The notes: generated by a model from the sequence alone, not told the origin. Shown: positions 11,584-21,290, counted from the first letter of the stretch. The stretch: DNA of 49,356 bases from Nemertoderma westbladi (GCA_032718475.1 JAUCBJ010008927.1:1-49356); one strand, 5' to 3'. Program-made: numbers and translations.

Positions 11584-11599
11584 GGCCCTTTTAAGGGCC
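11584..11599 (+). ncRNA. Histone-mRNA-type 3' stem-loop
   Basis: The 16 bases GGCCCTTTTAAGGGCC match the animal replication-dependent histone stem-loop consensus GGYYYUUHUHARRRCC at every position: 6-bp stem and 4-base loop UUUA. The 5' flank is CAAAAC, as in real histone 3' ends; the 3' flank is AACATCC rather than the usual ACCA. A clear purine-rich downstream element is not obvious. In real histone genes this hairpin is bound by SLBP and directs 3' cleavage without polyadenylation. Here it lies inside a transposable element. Confidence 0.55.
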
Positions 11600-11909
11600 A
11601 ACATCCTTTGCCACTATCGAGGAGCTCCCCGTGCTGCAAAGGGGAAACATGGCTGTAAAGCTGATGACTAACGCTGGATAAATTATATTTTTTTAATTGT
11701 GATTAAATCAAAAATATTGAAAAATAAGATAGGTTTAAAGAATAGCCTATAAAATTTTTATACTTTTGTATTGGACCCTAAATTTTTGCATGTAAGCTCA
11801 GAATTAAATTATCTTTCGAATGATATATTACACTAAGGTACATGTCTGGCAGTTTTGGCTGGCCAGTGGGGGGGGGGGGGGGGGGGGGATCATTATGGAA
11901 CACCCGGTA

Positions 11910-13059
11910 TAAGTGGTCATAGTTACCAGATGGGCCATTCTTGGTTGACAAAACAACTCCAAGATAATTACATAAAAGAGTTAACAAATTCCAGAGGTTT
12001 TCCGTCGTAAGTAAGGATATCACTATGAGAGAGTTGGCCACCTCGATGGAACTTCATTACTTTTGTTTTCTTTATATTTTACTTTTAGATCATTGTTCTT
12101 ATAATATGATTGTAGATTATCCAGAGCTTGTTGTACCATGTACAGATGAAATGGAGTTACCACATTACCAGATCGTTCGCATACATATAGGCCAAATATC
12201 CTGCCACTATTATAATGATTGGCAGGACCGCCACATATAGAATAAATAGGAGTGGTGATAGTTTATCACCTTGTATAATGCCGATTGTTTGGGTTATCGG
12301 CTCTAGAACATACGAGCTGAGACAGACACCGACGTAATTGACCACTATGAAGGCCCATATACTTGCTAGGAACTTCTTACTGATTCCAAGCCCCTATAAT
12401 TTCCAGCATAGCTTTGTTCTATTTATAGAGTCTAAACATTTCTGGAAGTCAATAAGGACACAATACAAGTGACCCCTAGATGGCTGAATTGATTATACAG
12501 TTATAAATGTGTTTTACCACCATTAGCGTCGAACGTTTTTTTCTGAAACCCAAATTGCTGCAGAGGGAGAATCTTATTGGTTTCTGCCCAGATATACAGT
12601 CGCGATGCGAGAATAGATGTGTAGGTCTTCAACAGGAAGGGTAGTAGGGTGACTCCATGATAACAGTCCGTAGACGATTTATCTCCTTTACCTTTCTTTA
12701 TATAAAGGGAGGAGGTAAGATGTGAGCCACACAACAGGGTATTTGCTTGAAGATAAACCTATATAGAATGATGCCAATAAGAATGGTAATAAATGGCAGA
12801 ACCCTGATTTCAGAATTGATCATATCAGATTGCGATTCCATCACCCCGATGGGCCAGTGGCTTCGTTAGGTTTGTTGTTGTTTACCACAGTCGTGACTTC
12901 CATGGCACTTATTGGGGAGTTCAGAGTTGGGTCGTAATTGTTGTCTGGCACATCCGGCATGTTTGGAGCTGGTCTTGCTGTGTGTAAAGGCTTTTGTGGG
13001 ATAACTGATTCGTTTGCCTTGTTGGCCAGTTCCCCCCCAGTCGCTAAGAATACTCTCAA
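11910..13059 (-). pseudogene. Decayed non-LTR retrotransposon reverse transcriptase
   Basis: Minus-strand pieces in order: NNNKPNEATGPSG (RT entry, about 12845), KKGKGDKSSTDCYHGVTLLP and LPLQQFGFQKK (about 12690-12530), IDFQKCLDSIN (about 12430), IIQGDKLSPLLFIL (about 12270), then YMYANDLVMW at 12157-12190, and finally NYLGVVLSTKNGPSG near 11950. This is the standard RT motif order of LINE-type elements. The catalytic YxDD reads YAND, so an essential Asp is lost, and several frameshifts and stops separate the pieces. The element is interrupted at 11908 by a DNA element and resumes at 11074. No poly-A tail or target duplication was seen. Confidence 0.85.
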
Positions 13060-13394
13060 AGTGATCTACAGCTAAAAATAGTGCAAGTTACCAGCTTATT
13101 GGCTGATTTGCTGTACGCAGGCATCTGGGCTCTGTTTAATCGGCCAACAAGCCTAGGGAGGTTGCGTCATAGCCTTGTTTTTGTATCTCCCAATAGAATT
13201 TTGAGTTAGCCTTGATTTTGACCAATCACAGAGTACTGAACTGAAAATTTCCTATCTCACTGCTCTTTCTCTGTGTTGAACGGGAGCTTCGTGGAATAAG
13301 AGTGGTTGGTATACTCGTATAGAGCAGTAGTCACGAGTTTTTCAAAGCCACGAAAGAACGGCTTTTAGTGTTTTATGTTTTATGCTTTTTAGCT
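13060..13394. other. Flank upstream of the 5' LTR-like repeat
   Basis: From about 13211 (TTGACCAATCA) there is weak, patchy similarity to 23799-23927 (TTGACCAATCA, TCTCTGTGTTG), suggesting a diverged U3-like portion of the LTR. A clear LTR start was not found. No coding frame recognised. Confidence 0.4.
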
Positions 13395-14177
13395 CAACAC
13401 TAGTAGGTTTAATTACAAGGACATATATCCTTTAACTGACGAAACAAACACTCTGCAATTTCGTAATCACTGCATACTGCAGTACTGCATAACTGGCTTT
13501 GTGAATATTGCATACTGCTATTTGTTGTCGGTTATTCATTATATTTGTTGATGAATTATTATATTGGAATAACGAGAAATAACCCCGACACCCAATATTC
13601 TTGATATACCGAAGGTAAGAGAGAAAGGTTACAGATAAACGATTGTGACTTATGTTAAAGTGGTTTGAAGTGAATCTAATGTTATTTGATAGACCCTACA
13701 TGAGTCAGTCTGTGTTCCTTTTATATGTGACTAAAATCAGTGAAGATCGGCAGATTAGTGTGCAGTATTGTGCAGCATTGTGTATGAGTGAGTCTGTTAA
13801 AGAAGCATTCCTAAAGAATGCGCCATATATGTGAATTATAATTAAGCCATATCGTTGTGAGTAGTTTAAGTCATAACTCTGTTTATGTAGATAAAGCGCC
13901 ACGTCCTAAAGGAACTGTTAATATTCCCGAAGGTAAATAATATTGTCAGAGATTATATAATACTGTCAGTCGAATAATACATTAGGCTTACATAGCAACA
14001 AAATTAAACCGTCGAACCCAATCTCCCGGGAATATCCAGCGGGTGAATGGTCGCGCACGGATTGGTTTCGACTAGTGTAGTGAATCAAATACTTGTCATA
14101 GGCTAAAAAGCGATTTAATATCTAGAAGACATCTTAATTTGGCGGGTTAAACTGCCAAAGGTCTGAAAGCGCGAACA
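13395..14177 (+). repeat. 5' LTR-like repeat of the BEL/Pao unit
   Basis: This aligns almost continuously with 23928-24719, from ACACTAGTAGG to the shared end GCGCGAACA, with only scattered substitutions and small gaps. Two such direct copies flanking gag-protease coding sequence make them LTRs, or the 3' parts of LTRs. The end in CA fits an LTR terminus, but the following bases (TTAAAGG) do not look like a tRNA primer-binding site, so the true LTR may extend further and the 3' copy may be cut short. A 60-codon frame within it also occurs in the other copy and is not considered a gene. Confidence 0.75.
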
Positions 14178-14474
14178 TTAAAGGATATAGCTTCTTTGTT
14201 GCAGTAAGCAATAAAGTTGAAAGTACCGGTCAACCGGTAAACCTGAACCGGTACATTCTGTAGGTCAGTAGGCCTAACTGTTCTAACCGGTACTTCAGTA
14301 TAAGTACACTAGTATTATTCGATTTGATTGTTGTATACCGGTAGGCTGTTTAGGGGATTAGGGATTGATCACCCCTTATACCTTTATATGGTTTACTTAT
14401 TTCTGTCAAGTTTTATTTATTTGTAGGCCAGTATTGAACAGAAGGCGTGTAAGCCTGATCAGATAGTACAGACG

Positions 14475-15050
14475 ATTTGTAGGCTGAGCTGTTGTCTGAT
14501 TGCTGTTAAGTCCGAACGAATTGCAGTGTGTGTAGATCACCTGTCCGATTAAGTACGATTAGGCAGTAGGGGCAGCGAACGCTGTAAGGTAATCCCCCAA
14601 CTAAAGAATAAGTCGCACTACTGGGTTAGAGCGCATACTCCCTAATCATTTCGGAGTCTGCATGTCCTGTGGTTTATTTAGGCTTGAGAGTGGTCTGCCA
14701 TCGTTTAGTCTGTACTTTGTTTGTGTAAGTCTGTACGGGTAGCGTATAATTTTATTTAGATAATTTGTAGGCTGGATAGTTGTCTGGCTGTTATTAGGTC
14801 TGAACGGATTGCCGCGTGTGTAGATCATCTGTCCGATTAAGTACGATTAGGCAGTAGGGGCAGCGAACGCTGTAAGGTAATCCCCCAACTAAAGAATAAG
14901 TCGCACTACTGGGTTAGAGCGCATACTCCCTAATCATTTCGGAGTCTGCATATACCGTAGTTTGTTTAGGCTTGATAGTAGTCTGTCAGTGTTCGGTCTG
15001 TATTTTGTTTGAGTAGTTTGTACGCGTAGCGTAATATTTATTATTCAGAG
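14475..15050 (+). repeat. 288-bp tandem duplication in the BEL leader with hyper-conserved 136-bp core
   Basis: Copies at 14475-14762 and 14763-15050 align with a constant offset of 288. Outer parts match at roughly 80% by eye, but the core 14528-14663 versus 14816-14951 differs at a single position (C/T). Each core can fold: a CAGC-GAAC-GCTG hairpin (14573-14584) inside a GGGG/CCCC helix (14569-14572 with 14594-14597), and an ACTCC/GGAGT hairpin near the end. It also holds GGGTTAGAGCGC, close to a tRNA D-arm / A-box. It lies between the 5' LTR-like repeat and gag, where packaging or dimerisation signals of retroelements usually sit. Confidence 0.85.
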
Positions 15051-15981
15051 TTTATGCGATTATCCGCAACATTCATTCCCCAAGTTTGTTCCTACAGTAA
15101 TTGTGTTTGTTATACATACCGCTATAGTTAAATTAACCCCGGTACTACACGGGCTGCTCGGCGTAGGTAAAGACTGGTGATTTTGTGCATCGGTCACTCC
15201 AGCAGATGCCGTGGTTCTTTTAGCTGTTCAAGTATATTTAACTACTGATTATCTGTTGTACAAGTACTCGTACCTAATTTAGGGTTTAGTGTACAGTACT
15301 TTCCGAAGTAATTAGTGTAGACATTATATTTGTGTTGTAAAGTGGTTGATAGGCACATTCGATTAGCTCTATTAACTTCTAGGTAGGAACACTCCGTGAT
15401 ACATAACGTAGAACCTATAGCGATACGGCTATAGGTCGTCAGGCGGTGGTATTTTCCTATCTAGACAACGCAGTGTATTTACTACTACTTATTATTTCAA
15501 ATACCGTAGTACCCTGTCCGTTGTAATAACCGGTTTCTAACCCTTTGTTAGGCTGGTTTGTAGACTTCTTGTAAAATTACCCTAAAAATTCGTATTTTGT
15601 GTTTTTTGTAAATTTTTGTGTTTATTTAGAGATTGTAATCTCAACCCGAATTGTACGTAATTTGTAGTATTAAGTAACTTAGGTAAATTAGAATTATTTG
15701 TTTTAGTGTCCTATACGTAACACTTCACTGAAAGCGCACCGCTTTGTGTAGTGATTACTCCCCAGAAATAATAACATTTATTTCAAACATTGACAAAACC
15801 CATTAAAACGGGTATATATATATTATAAATCAACTCAAACGATTTATAAATAGTAGGCCTGCCATACAACAATTAGGTCTCAATATCAGTTGGACTACTG
15901 CTCAAATAACGGTAATAAAGTAAGTTAAAGTAACCAAGTAACCCTTAAAATTCAGAAATTCGATTATTTAAAATAATTGAT
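15051..15981 (+). other. Remaining BEL leader, no gene
   Basis: Noncoding leader between the duplicated core and the gag start. Contains scattered short direct words but no supported RNA gene or protein frame. No splice acceptor or internal promoter could be argued for. Confidence 0.5.
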
Positions 15982-16235
15982 ATACCGGTATTTACAATAG
16001 GCTTATTATATTTATTTCTATAAATTTTAGGTTGAAATCATACCGGTACTCTGTAATTAATTCTAGTCTGTCAGTATACTTATATATATACACTATAAGT
16101 GTAAGCTGCATACCGGTATTCACGATAGGCCTATTATATATTTATATATATTTGTGCTAAAATTATACCGGTATTCGGTGATAAACCTAGTCTGTAATAA
16201 TAGTATATATACTATAAGCATACCGGTATTCTAAT
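15982..16235 (+). repeat. Imperfect TACCGGTAT-bearing tandem repeat upstream of gag
   Basis: Two imperfect copies of about 110-128 bp plus a partial third, each containing TACCGGTATT, (A/C)ATAGGC(C/T)TATTAT and CTAGTCTGT. TACCGGTA-type words occur near 15982, 16041, 16110, 16167 and 16219. The repeat ends about 130 bases before the gag ATG. Confidence 0.6.
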
Positions 16236-16364
16236 ATATTATATATATCACGCTACACTGAGTAGCAGTACCGGTAATTAATTACTAGGCTAGCAGTTAA
16301 TACTGAGTTACTAGACTTGCTCAGACTGTAATACAGCAGTAGACATTCAACTGTATACATAAGC

Positions 16365-19300
16365 ATGTCTGACGCAAAGCAGAACCTGTCAGACAGTCTA
16401 CTAGATACAACCGAGAGCGAAGGGACAGCGGAGGGGCCGCGAAAGAGAGATGCCATTGACATCTATCTGTCAGACTATCAACGCTTTGTAGGGGACAAAG
16501 AGTTGAGGAGAAGGCTGGAGGGGCTTAGCCCTAATAGTGAAGGAACCAAGCTTGTGCTGGACGCAATCGATGCGGAAATGTTAGCGGCGAACCAAGCTAA
16601 ATTTGATGAACAACTCCGCATCATACGAGTCCAAGAAGAGCAAGTAAAGAAAAAACTTATAGAAGACAGAAAGAAAATAGCAGCAGCAGTGGCAGCTGCA
16701 GAAGCAGAAAGAAAAGCGACAGTGGCAGAAGCGGAAAGAAAGGCGGCAGTGGCAGCAGCCGAAGCGGAAAGAAAAGCGGCAGAGGCAGTGGCAGAAGCAG
16801 AACGGAGAGCGACTGAAGAAACCACCCAACTAGAATTGGAATACATTCAGGAGAATCAAGACTGCATAAATAAACAGTTAACAGCTAGTAATATGCAGAT
16901 GATGAATCGATCTACTCCCAAAAGACAGGGATATACATCATCTGAGGAAGGCGATACCACCGATACTGAAGGCAAAAGAAATAGATCTCACCTAAGCAGA
17001 CGTAAAAGAACATCCTACCGTCAGAAATTGCCTGATTTGCCTCCAGCTGTTAGAAGGCAACTAAATAACACCAACTTAGGTAGTACAGAGCCCACAGACC
17101 AAATAATTACAATAGAAAGACTCCCTACTATAGTAGATGAGCCTGAAATAAGTAGGCCTGTTCTTGAAATCACCCCTTCGGTAATAGATACACCTGTGCT
17201 CCCTGAAGCTACCTATAAATTCCCTCTGCATAGCACTAAGCTACCTGTGCCCCGTAGAACTGCCCAGGAGACAGTTCAGGTCCTGGACCCCGAGCGAAAT
17301 ATTCCAAATTTGTCGCCCGTTGTCCCTCGTCTGCCCGCTACGACGTTGGCGGATCCCGTTTCGGCGGTTGATTGGGTAGACGAGAGACGGCGGGGGATGG
17401 ATATTCTCCTCGGAGAGATGAAGGAGAATCGGATACGCTCCTCCCAACAGGTCCGAGAGTTGGAAGGGACTGTCCAACATTTAAAGGGAACAGTGAGGGA
17501 AAGTAAGTTAGAGTTGCAAGAAGTGCAGCAAAATATCGCGCTAGAGCGCGATAAATTAGTAAATTTACAAAAGGGTATACCACCACCCCCTGTAACAATG
17601 TGTCAACCCGTTAGGTCTGAAGTATCTCATGCGCAAGGTGTGGAGCCTACACGCATTTATACTGCTAGCGAAGTAGAAACTCCTATAGTGAACCCTATTA
17701 AGGGTAATTATAGACCTGTTGATAATGATATTCCCTATAGAACTGATCATAATCCGAGAAATTTATATACCGATAACTCGATATTAAATAACACGATGGC
17801 CCAAGAAAGTTTTACGCGTCAAATGGCTAGAACCGAAGCCCGGCAAGCGGTAAAGGTGGGAGAGATCGTCAAGTTCAATGGAGATGAGATGAAATGGTTA
17901 CCTTTTAATGAATATTACAAAGATAACATACAGAACTCTGTACTATCTAATGGAGAGAAACTTAGATTCCTCATCGAGTGTTTGGAAGGATCTCCCAAGT
18001 CAATGGCGTTAAAATTTATTGGACATCCAGATGGATTAAGACAAGTTTGGGATACACTAAACATCAGGTATGGTAATAGGACTAACATAGCTAGGTATTT
18101 ATATGCGAAATTAATGGCGCCCCGAAAGTTTCTTAGCAGCGGGATTATAGAGTTTTCCGATGAGATTCAGGAGATCTGTAGACAACTAGATTGGTTAGGT
18201 AAGTCTCATGAATACCAGAATTCTATGGTTGTAGGAGCCTTAGCATCTACTTTGCCCAAGGGTGGAGTAGGTACACGCTGGGACAAGAAGGTGTTATATA
18301 TGATGGAACAACAACGACGAGACCCTACCATGACTGATCTCATGTCATTCTTAGATAGAGAAGTGAAATTACAGCTCCTAAGGCAGTCCAGAGAGAAGAC
18401 ATTGGAAAACAAGGTAAGTGAGAAACCCGTTTCTAGGAGAAGGGTAACACCAGTATGTTATACCGACGACGGTGAAAGCCAAACTTCTCAAGGAGAGGAC
18501 AGCGGGAAAGACACTGACAGATCTTATTATGTCAATAAAATGCCTAAAGATCAGGTAAGTAAATCCGAGTCTCGACCCAATGACAGAAGGGAACCGGTAC
18601 AAAAAACCCTTCCTACGTCTCCTAAAAGAATTCAGGTGAGAAAGCCCGAGGAAAGAACAAGTGTGCACCACATAGCACAGGTTAAAGTAAGTAACATCAA
18701 GCCGAAATGTGTGCTGTGCGACGGGCCCCACCGTTTAAATGCGTGTGATAAATTCCTGAGGAAATCACTAAAGGATAGACGTGAAGTCATGTGGGATAAG
18801 CGGTTGTGTTATAATTGCCTCAGACGAGGACACCAACGGCGAACCTGTAACTCCGACGCAAGGTGTGCAAAGTGCGGCGCAAAACATCATATCTTGTTGC
18901 ACACGGAATTCGAACGAAACAGCCCGAGTCAGGTAAGTGAGTCCGAACTACATGTCCAATTCAGTGATGTGAACGACACTGATCAATCTGAGATGGAAGG
19001 ATTCTATACGGACGAGTTCTCCGACCAAAACGAATCCTGTTACCTAATAAACACCACCGCAGTGTATCGAGCACTCGTGTATGAGAAAGACACAGACAGC
19101 GACCTTACCTTAACTACTTCCGATCAACAACCATCTTGGAAAGCGCCAACTTCCAATATAGGAATCCGAGAATTTCCTGTAGTCCAGTTACGGGTCCACG
19201 GACCTCAGAAGAGCTATATAGTGAACGCCCTCCTGGACTCCGGTAGCACAGGAACATTCATCGATAAAGAACTAGCCGAAGTCATCTTTGCTGGACAACC

Positions 19301-20447
19301 CAAGTTCCGAACCAAGCTAAACATGTCAGGGATCATGCAGGTTTGGAATTCTACTGTAGCTGCCGACTATTATATAGGTGAGTTGTCCACCCCCCAGGAC
19401 GAACTAGGAGAACATAGCATCAGGTCAGTGAAAATGGTGGCTATAAAGAACTTCGCTACTACTCAAGCAGACCTTTATAATTGGGACGAGGATGAGAGCA
19501 TCCAACATCTTAACATACCTCGATTCCAGACTGATTATCCTGGAGTGCAAATACTCATCGGCCAAAACGCGCATGAGGCGCTGGAGACATTAGAGAAACG
19601 GCCTGCTCAACCGCAGCCACTACAGACCTATGCGGTAAGAACTAGAGTAGGTTGGTACCTTACTGGACCTTCCCGTAGAACGCTCAGGGAAAGACTGCTT
19701 CAAGATCGCGTCTGCCAGGTGAGTGAATGGGAAGATGATACTAGTGAGGGAGACGACCCAACTGAGGGAACACCACACTCCTCAGATAATGACAATCTTA
19801 GCTCCAATGTAGATCAATGGAGATATTGCCCCAAGAAGTTTAATCCAACGGACATCGCTTCCAGAGGAGCAACTCCTCAAGAACTGACAGATACTATAGA
19901 CCGGTTAGGTGAACCCGACTTCCTGAGTAAGGAGAATGAATGGCCTCCCCATCTTACTCCGACTGAGATTAGACCAGCCAAGGGAGCGGAGAAAGTCGAA
20001 CCTGAAACCCGGACGGGTGGATCGGAGTTATTTGAACCCGGGATAGATCTGTCGGTATTACATGTTGCCAGGGACGACGCCGTGGATCTGGGCCTCCCCT
20101 CCGCGAGTGGATCCTTCATGAAGATCAGAGAGAGCGATTGGAGCTCTGGAACATCAGACGTCTCGCAGGGACTCTCACCTCTCCTGCAGAGAGCGACGGA
20201 CCACTATAGCTCCTGGAATCGGCTTTGTGACGCCGTCATATACTTTGAGCGATGTTTCTATCGTCACTATTCCAGGACGAAGAGGAAACCTGGAATTGTA
20301 TTCAGGATGCAGCGACTCAATCACCCAGTCGGTCGTTTGTGTTTATCGGAAGGGAATGGAGGACTCTCCGGAAACTGTGGAAGGCAAGATTCTCTTCCCA
20401 CGACCACCTCCCTAATCCTTCAAACATCTAGGGACTCCATAACGTAA
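16365..20447 (+). CDS. BEL/Pao Gag-protease polyprotein lacking reverse transcriptase
   Basis: A single 1360-codon frame. Residues 72-155 form an Ala/Glu/Lys/Arg coiled coil with AEAERKA repeats; about 500-675 is the BEL capsid-like domain (DUF1759 type: FNGDEMKWLPFNEYY, ending LMSFLDREVKLQLL). Residues 782-846 hold zinc-knuckle-like Cys/His clusters (CVLCDGPHRLNAC, CYNCLRRGHQRRTC, CAKCGAKHH). An aspartic protease follows, with LLDSGSTGTFID (catalytic Asp958), ILIGQNAHEAL and GWYLTGP at its end (about 1095). In intact relatives RT and RNase H come next. Here the protein passes from protease to the post-RNase H motif FNPTDIASRG (about 1160) and the pre-integrase motif YSSWNRL (about 1285), so some 600-700 residues are missing and the integrase core is absent. 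The frame nevertheless stays open. It could make Gag and protease but cannot retrotranspose alone. Five in-frame GT(A/G)AGT sites are described in the findings. Confidence 0.9.
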   Translation: MSDAKQNLSDSLLDTTESEGTAEGPRKRDAIDIYLSDYQRFVGDKELRRRLEGLSPNSEGTKLVLDAIDAEMLAANQAKFDEQLRIIRVQEEQVKKKLIEDRKKIAAAVAAAEAERKATVAEAERKAAVAAAEAERKAAEAVAEAERRATEETTQLELEYIQENQDCINKQLTASNMQMMNRSTPKRQGYTSSEEGDTTDTEGKRNRSHLSRRKRTSYRQKLPDLPPAVRRQLNNTNLGSTEPTDQIITIERLPTIVDEPEISRPVLEITPSVIDTPVLPEATYKFPLHSTKLPVPRRTAQETVQVLDPERNIPNLSPVVPRLPATTLADPVSAVDWVDERRRGMDILLGEMKENRIRSSQQVRELEGTVQHLKGTVRESKLELQEVQQNIALERDKLVNLQKGIPPPPVTMCQPVRSEVSHAQGVEPTRIYTASEVETPIVNPIKGNYRPVDNDIPYRTDHNPRNLYTDNSILNNTMAQESFTRQMARTEARQAVKVGEIVKFNGDEMKWLPFNEYYKDNIQNSVLSNGEKLRFLIECLEGSPKSMALKFIGHPDGLRQVWDTLNIRYGNRTNIARYLYAKLMAPRKFLSSGIIEFSDEIQEICRQLDWLGKSHEYQNSMVVGALASTLPKGGVGTRWDKKVLYMMEQQRRDPTMTDLMSFLDREVKLQLLRQSREKTLENKVSEKPVSRRRVTPVCYTDDGESQTSQGEDSGKDTDRSYYVNKMPKDQVSKSESRPNDRREPVQKTLPTSPKRIQVRKPEERTSVHHIAQVKVSNIKPKCVLCDGPHRLNACDKFLRKSLKDRREVMWDKRLCYNCLRRGHQRRTCNSDARCAKCGAKHHILLHTEFERNSPSQVSESELHVQFSDVNDTDQSEMEGFYTDEFSDQNESCYLINTTAVYRALVYEKDTDSDLTLTTSDQQPSWKAPTSNIGIREFPVVQLRVHGPQKSYIVNALLDSGSTGTFIDKELAEVIFAGQPKFRTKLNMSGIMQVWNSTVAADYYIGELSTPQDELGEHSIRSVKMVAIKNFATTQADLYNWDEDESIQHLNIPRFQTDYPGVQILIGQNAHEALETLEKRPAQPQPLQTYAVRTRVGWYLTGPSRRTLRERLLQDRVCQVSEWEDDTSEGDDPTEGTPHSSDNDNLSSNVDQWRYCPKKFNPTDIASRGATPQELTDTIDRLGEPDFLSKENEWPPHLTPTEIRPAKGAEKVEPETRTGGSELFEPGIDLSVLHVARDDAVDLGLPSASGSFMKIRESDWSSGTSDVSQGLSPLLQRATDHYSSWNRLCDAVIYFERCFYRHYSRTKRKPGIVFRMQRLNHPVGRLCLSEGNGGLSGNCGRQDSLPTTTSLILQTSRDSIT

Positions 20448-20998
20448 CAACATATGGAGTGGGTGTGTGACTCTATTATTTTATATTATTTTATTATTTT
20501 TATATTTATGTATGTATTACTATGTAATTCTATTATAATCGTTTTCTTTAATTTTATTCAGTAGAATGTTATTTTAGCGATTATTTAGTAGATTAGTGCA
20601 ATATATATTCGCGTTTATTACTTAATTACGTATATATTATATTTAATGCGACGGCAAGAAATAATTCTTTTCCTCTCTTCCTTACTGTCCGTATTACATT
20701 ACAAATACGTAACTACAGTAAGATGAAATGTCCGTACTTATTAAAGTACAATAAAGCCACTACTATATTTAAGTATTATTGGTAGGCAGAGTATTAGGAA
20801 TGCAAAGTTCAGATCCTCGTGTCTCGGCTAAACCAAGCTCTGGGTAGACCTTGGAAACGACTTGCCTCTTCACACTGACATTGCTTCGTGCGATATTGCT
20901 CTCATACCGTATATTAAATAATACATATAGTAGCGTGATGTCCCTTTAACAGTAGCGTATAACGCAAAATAAATCTGTTAAACCCTTTGACCATCTGT
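20448..20998. other. AT-rich stretch after gag-protease frame
   Basis: No gene, no integrase remnant recognised. Several TATATATT runs. Confidence 0.5.
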
Positions 20999-21290
20999 AA
21001 TTCTAGTCGATTAAGATATCGCGGCACCCACCGATATACTTGAAAGACAAATTCTAGAATCAGTGGTTAACGTCCCCAGACAAGTTCTGGAATAAATCGG
21101 TGCCCATCTCAAATATTAATTATTTAATATTTGCAAATCTAATAAATCAAAATCTGTAAAATTCAGATCCTTCAACAATTCTAGTCAATTAAGATATCGT
21201 AGCATTTACCGATATTCTTAAAAAGACAATTGTCATAGAATTAAGGATCTTGTGTCCCTAGACATGTTCTAGAATCAAAATATGTCCATT
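20999..21290 (+). repeat. Diverged tandem duplication, period 178
   Basis: Two copies, about 20999-21109 and 21177-21290, each starting AATTCTAGTC(G/A)ATTAAGATATCG, passing through ACCGATAT and AAAGACAA and ending GTCCAT or GCCCAT. Identity is moderate, so the duplication is old. No coding potential seen. Confidence 0.65.

Larger units (their letters stand above)
11077..11907. mobile_element. 831-bp DNA element with about 245-bp terminal inverted repeats, TA target duplication
   Basis: The left arm 11077-11319 and right arm 11661-11907 are imperfect reverse complements beginning CCGGGTGTTCCATAATGAT, with poly-C/poly-G just inside each end and the word ATCCAGCGTTAGTCATCAG at the inner limit. 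TA flanks both ends (11075-11076 and 11908-11909), as for Tc1/mariner-type insertions. The 340-bp interior has no transposase, only a 33-codon frame (11459-11560) and a histone-type stem-loop. It is a non-autonomous element, and it sits inside a non-LTR retrotransposon whose reading continues on both sides. Confidence 0.85.

Noticed and set aside
13652-13834. 60-68-codon frame present in both LTR-like repeats (also 24181-24387)
   Set aside because: It follows from the repeat being duplicated. The frame is interrupted differently in the two copies and resembles no known protein.
14611-14663. Functional tRNA gene in the BEL leader core
   Set aside because: A D-arm-like GGGTTAGAGCGC is present, but no proper anticodon stem, T-arm or acceptor stem can be formed.
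16478-16846. Minus-strand Ser/Ala-rich frame opposite gag
   Set aside because: It is the mirror of the Glu/Lys/Ala coiled-coil repeats of the real frame.
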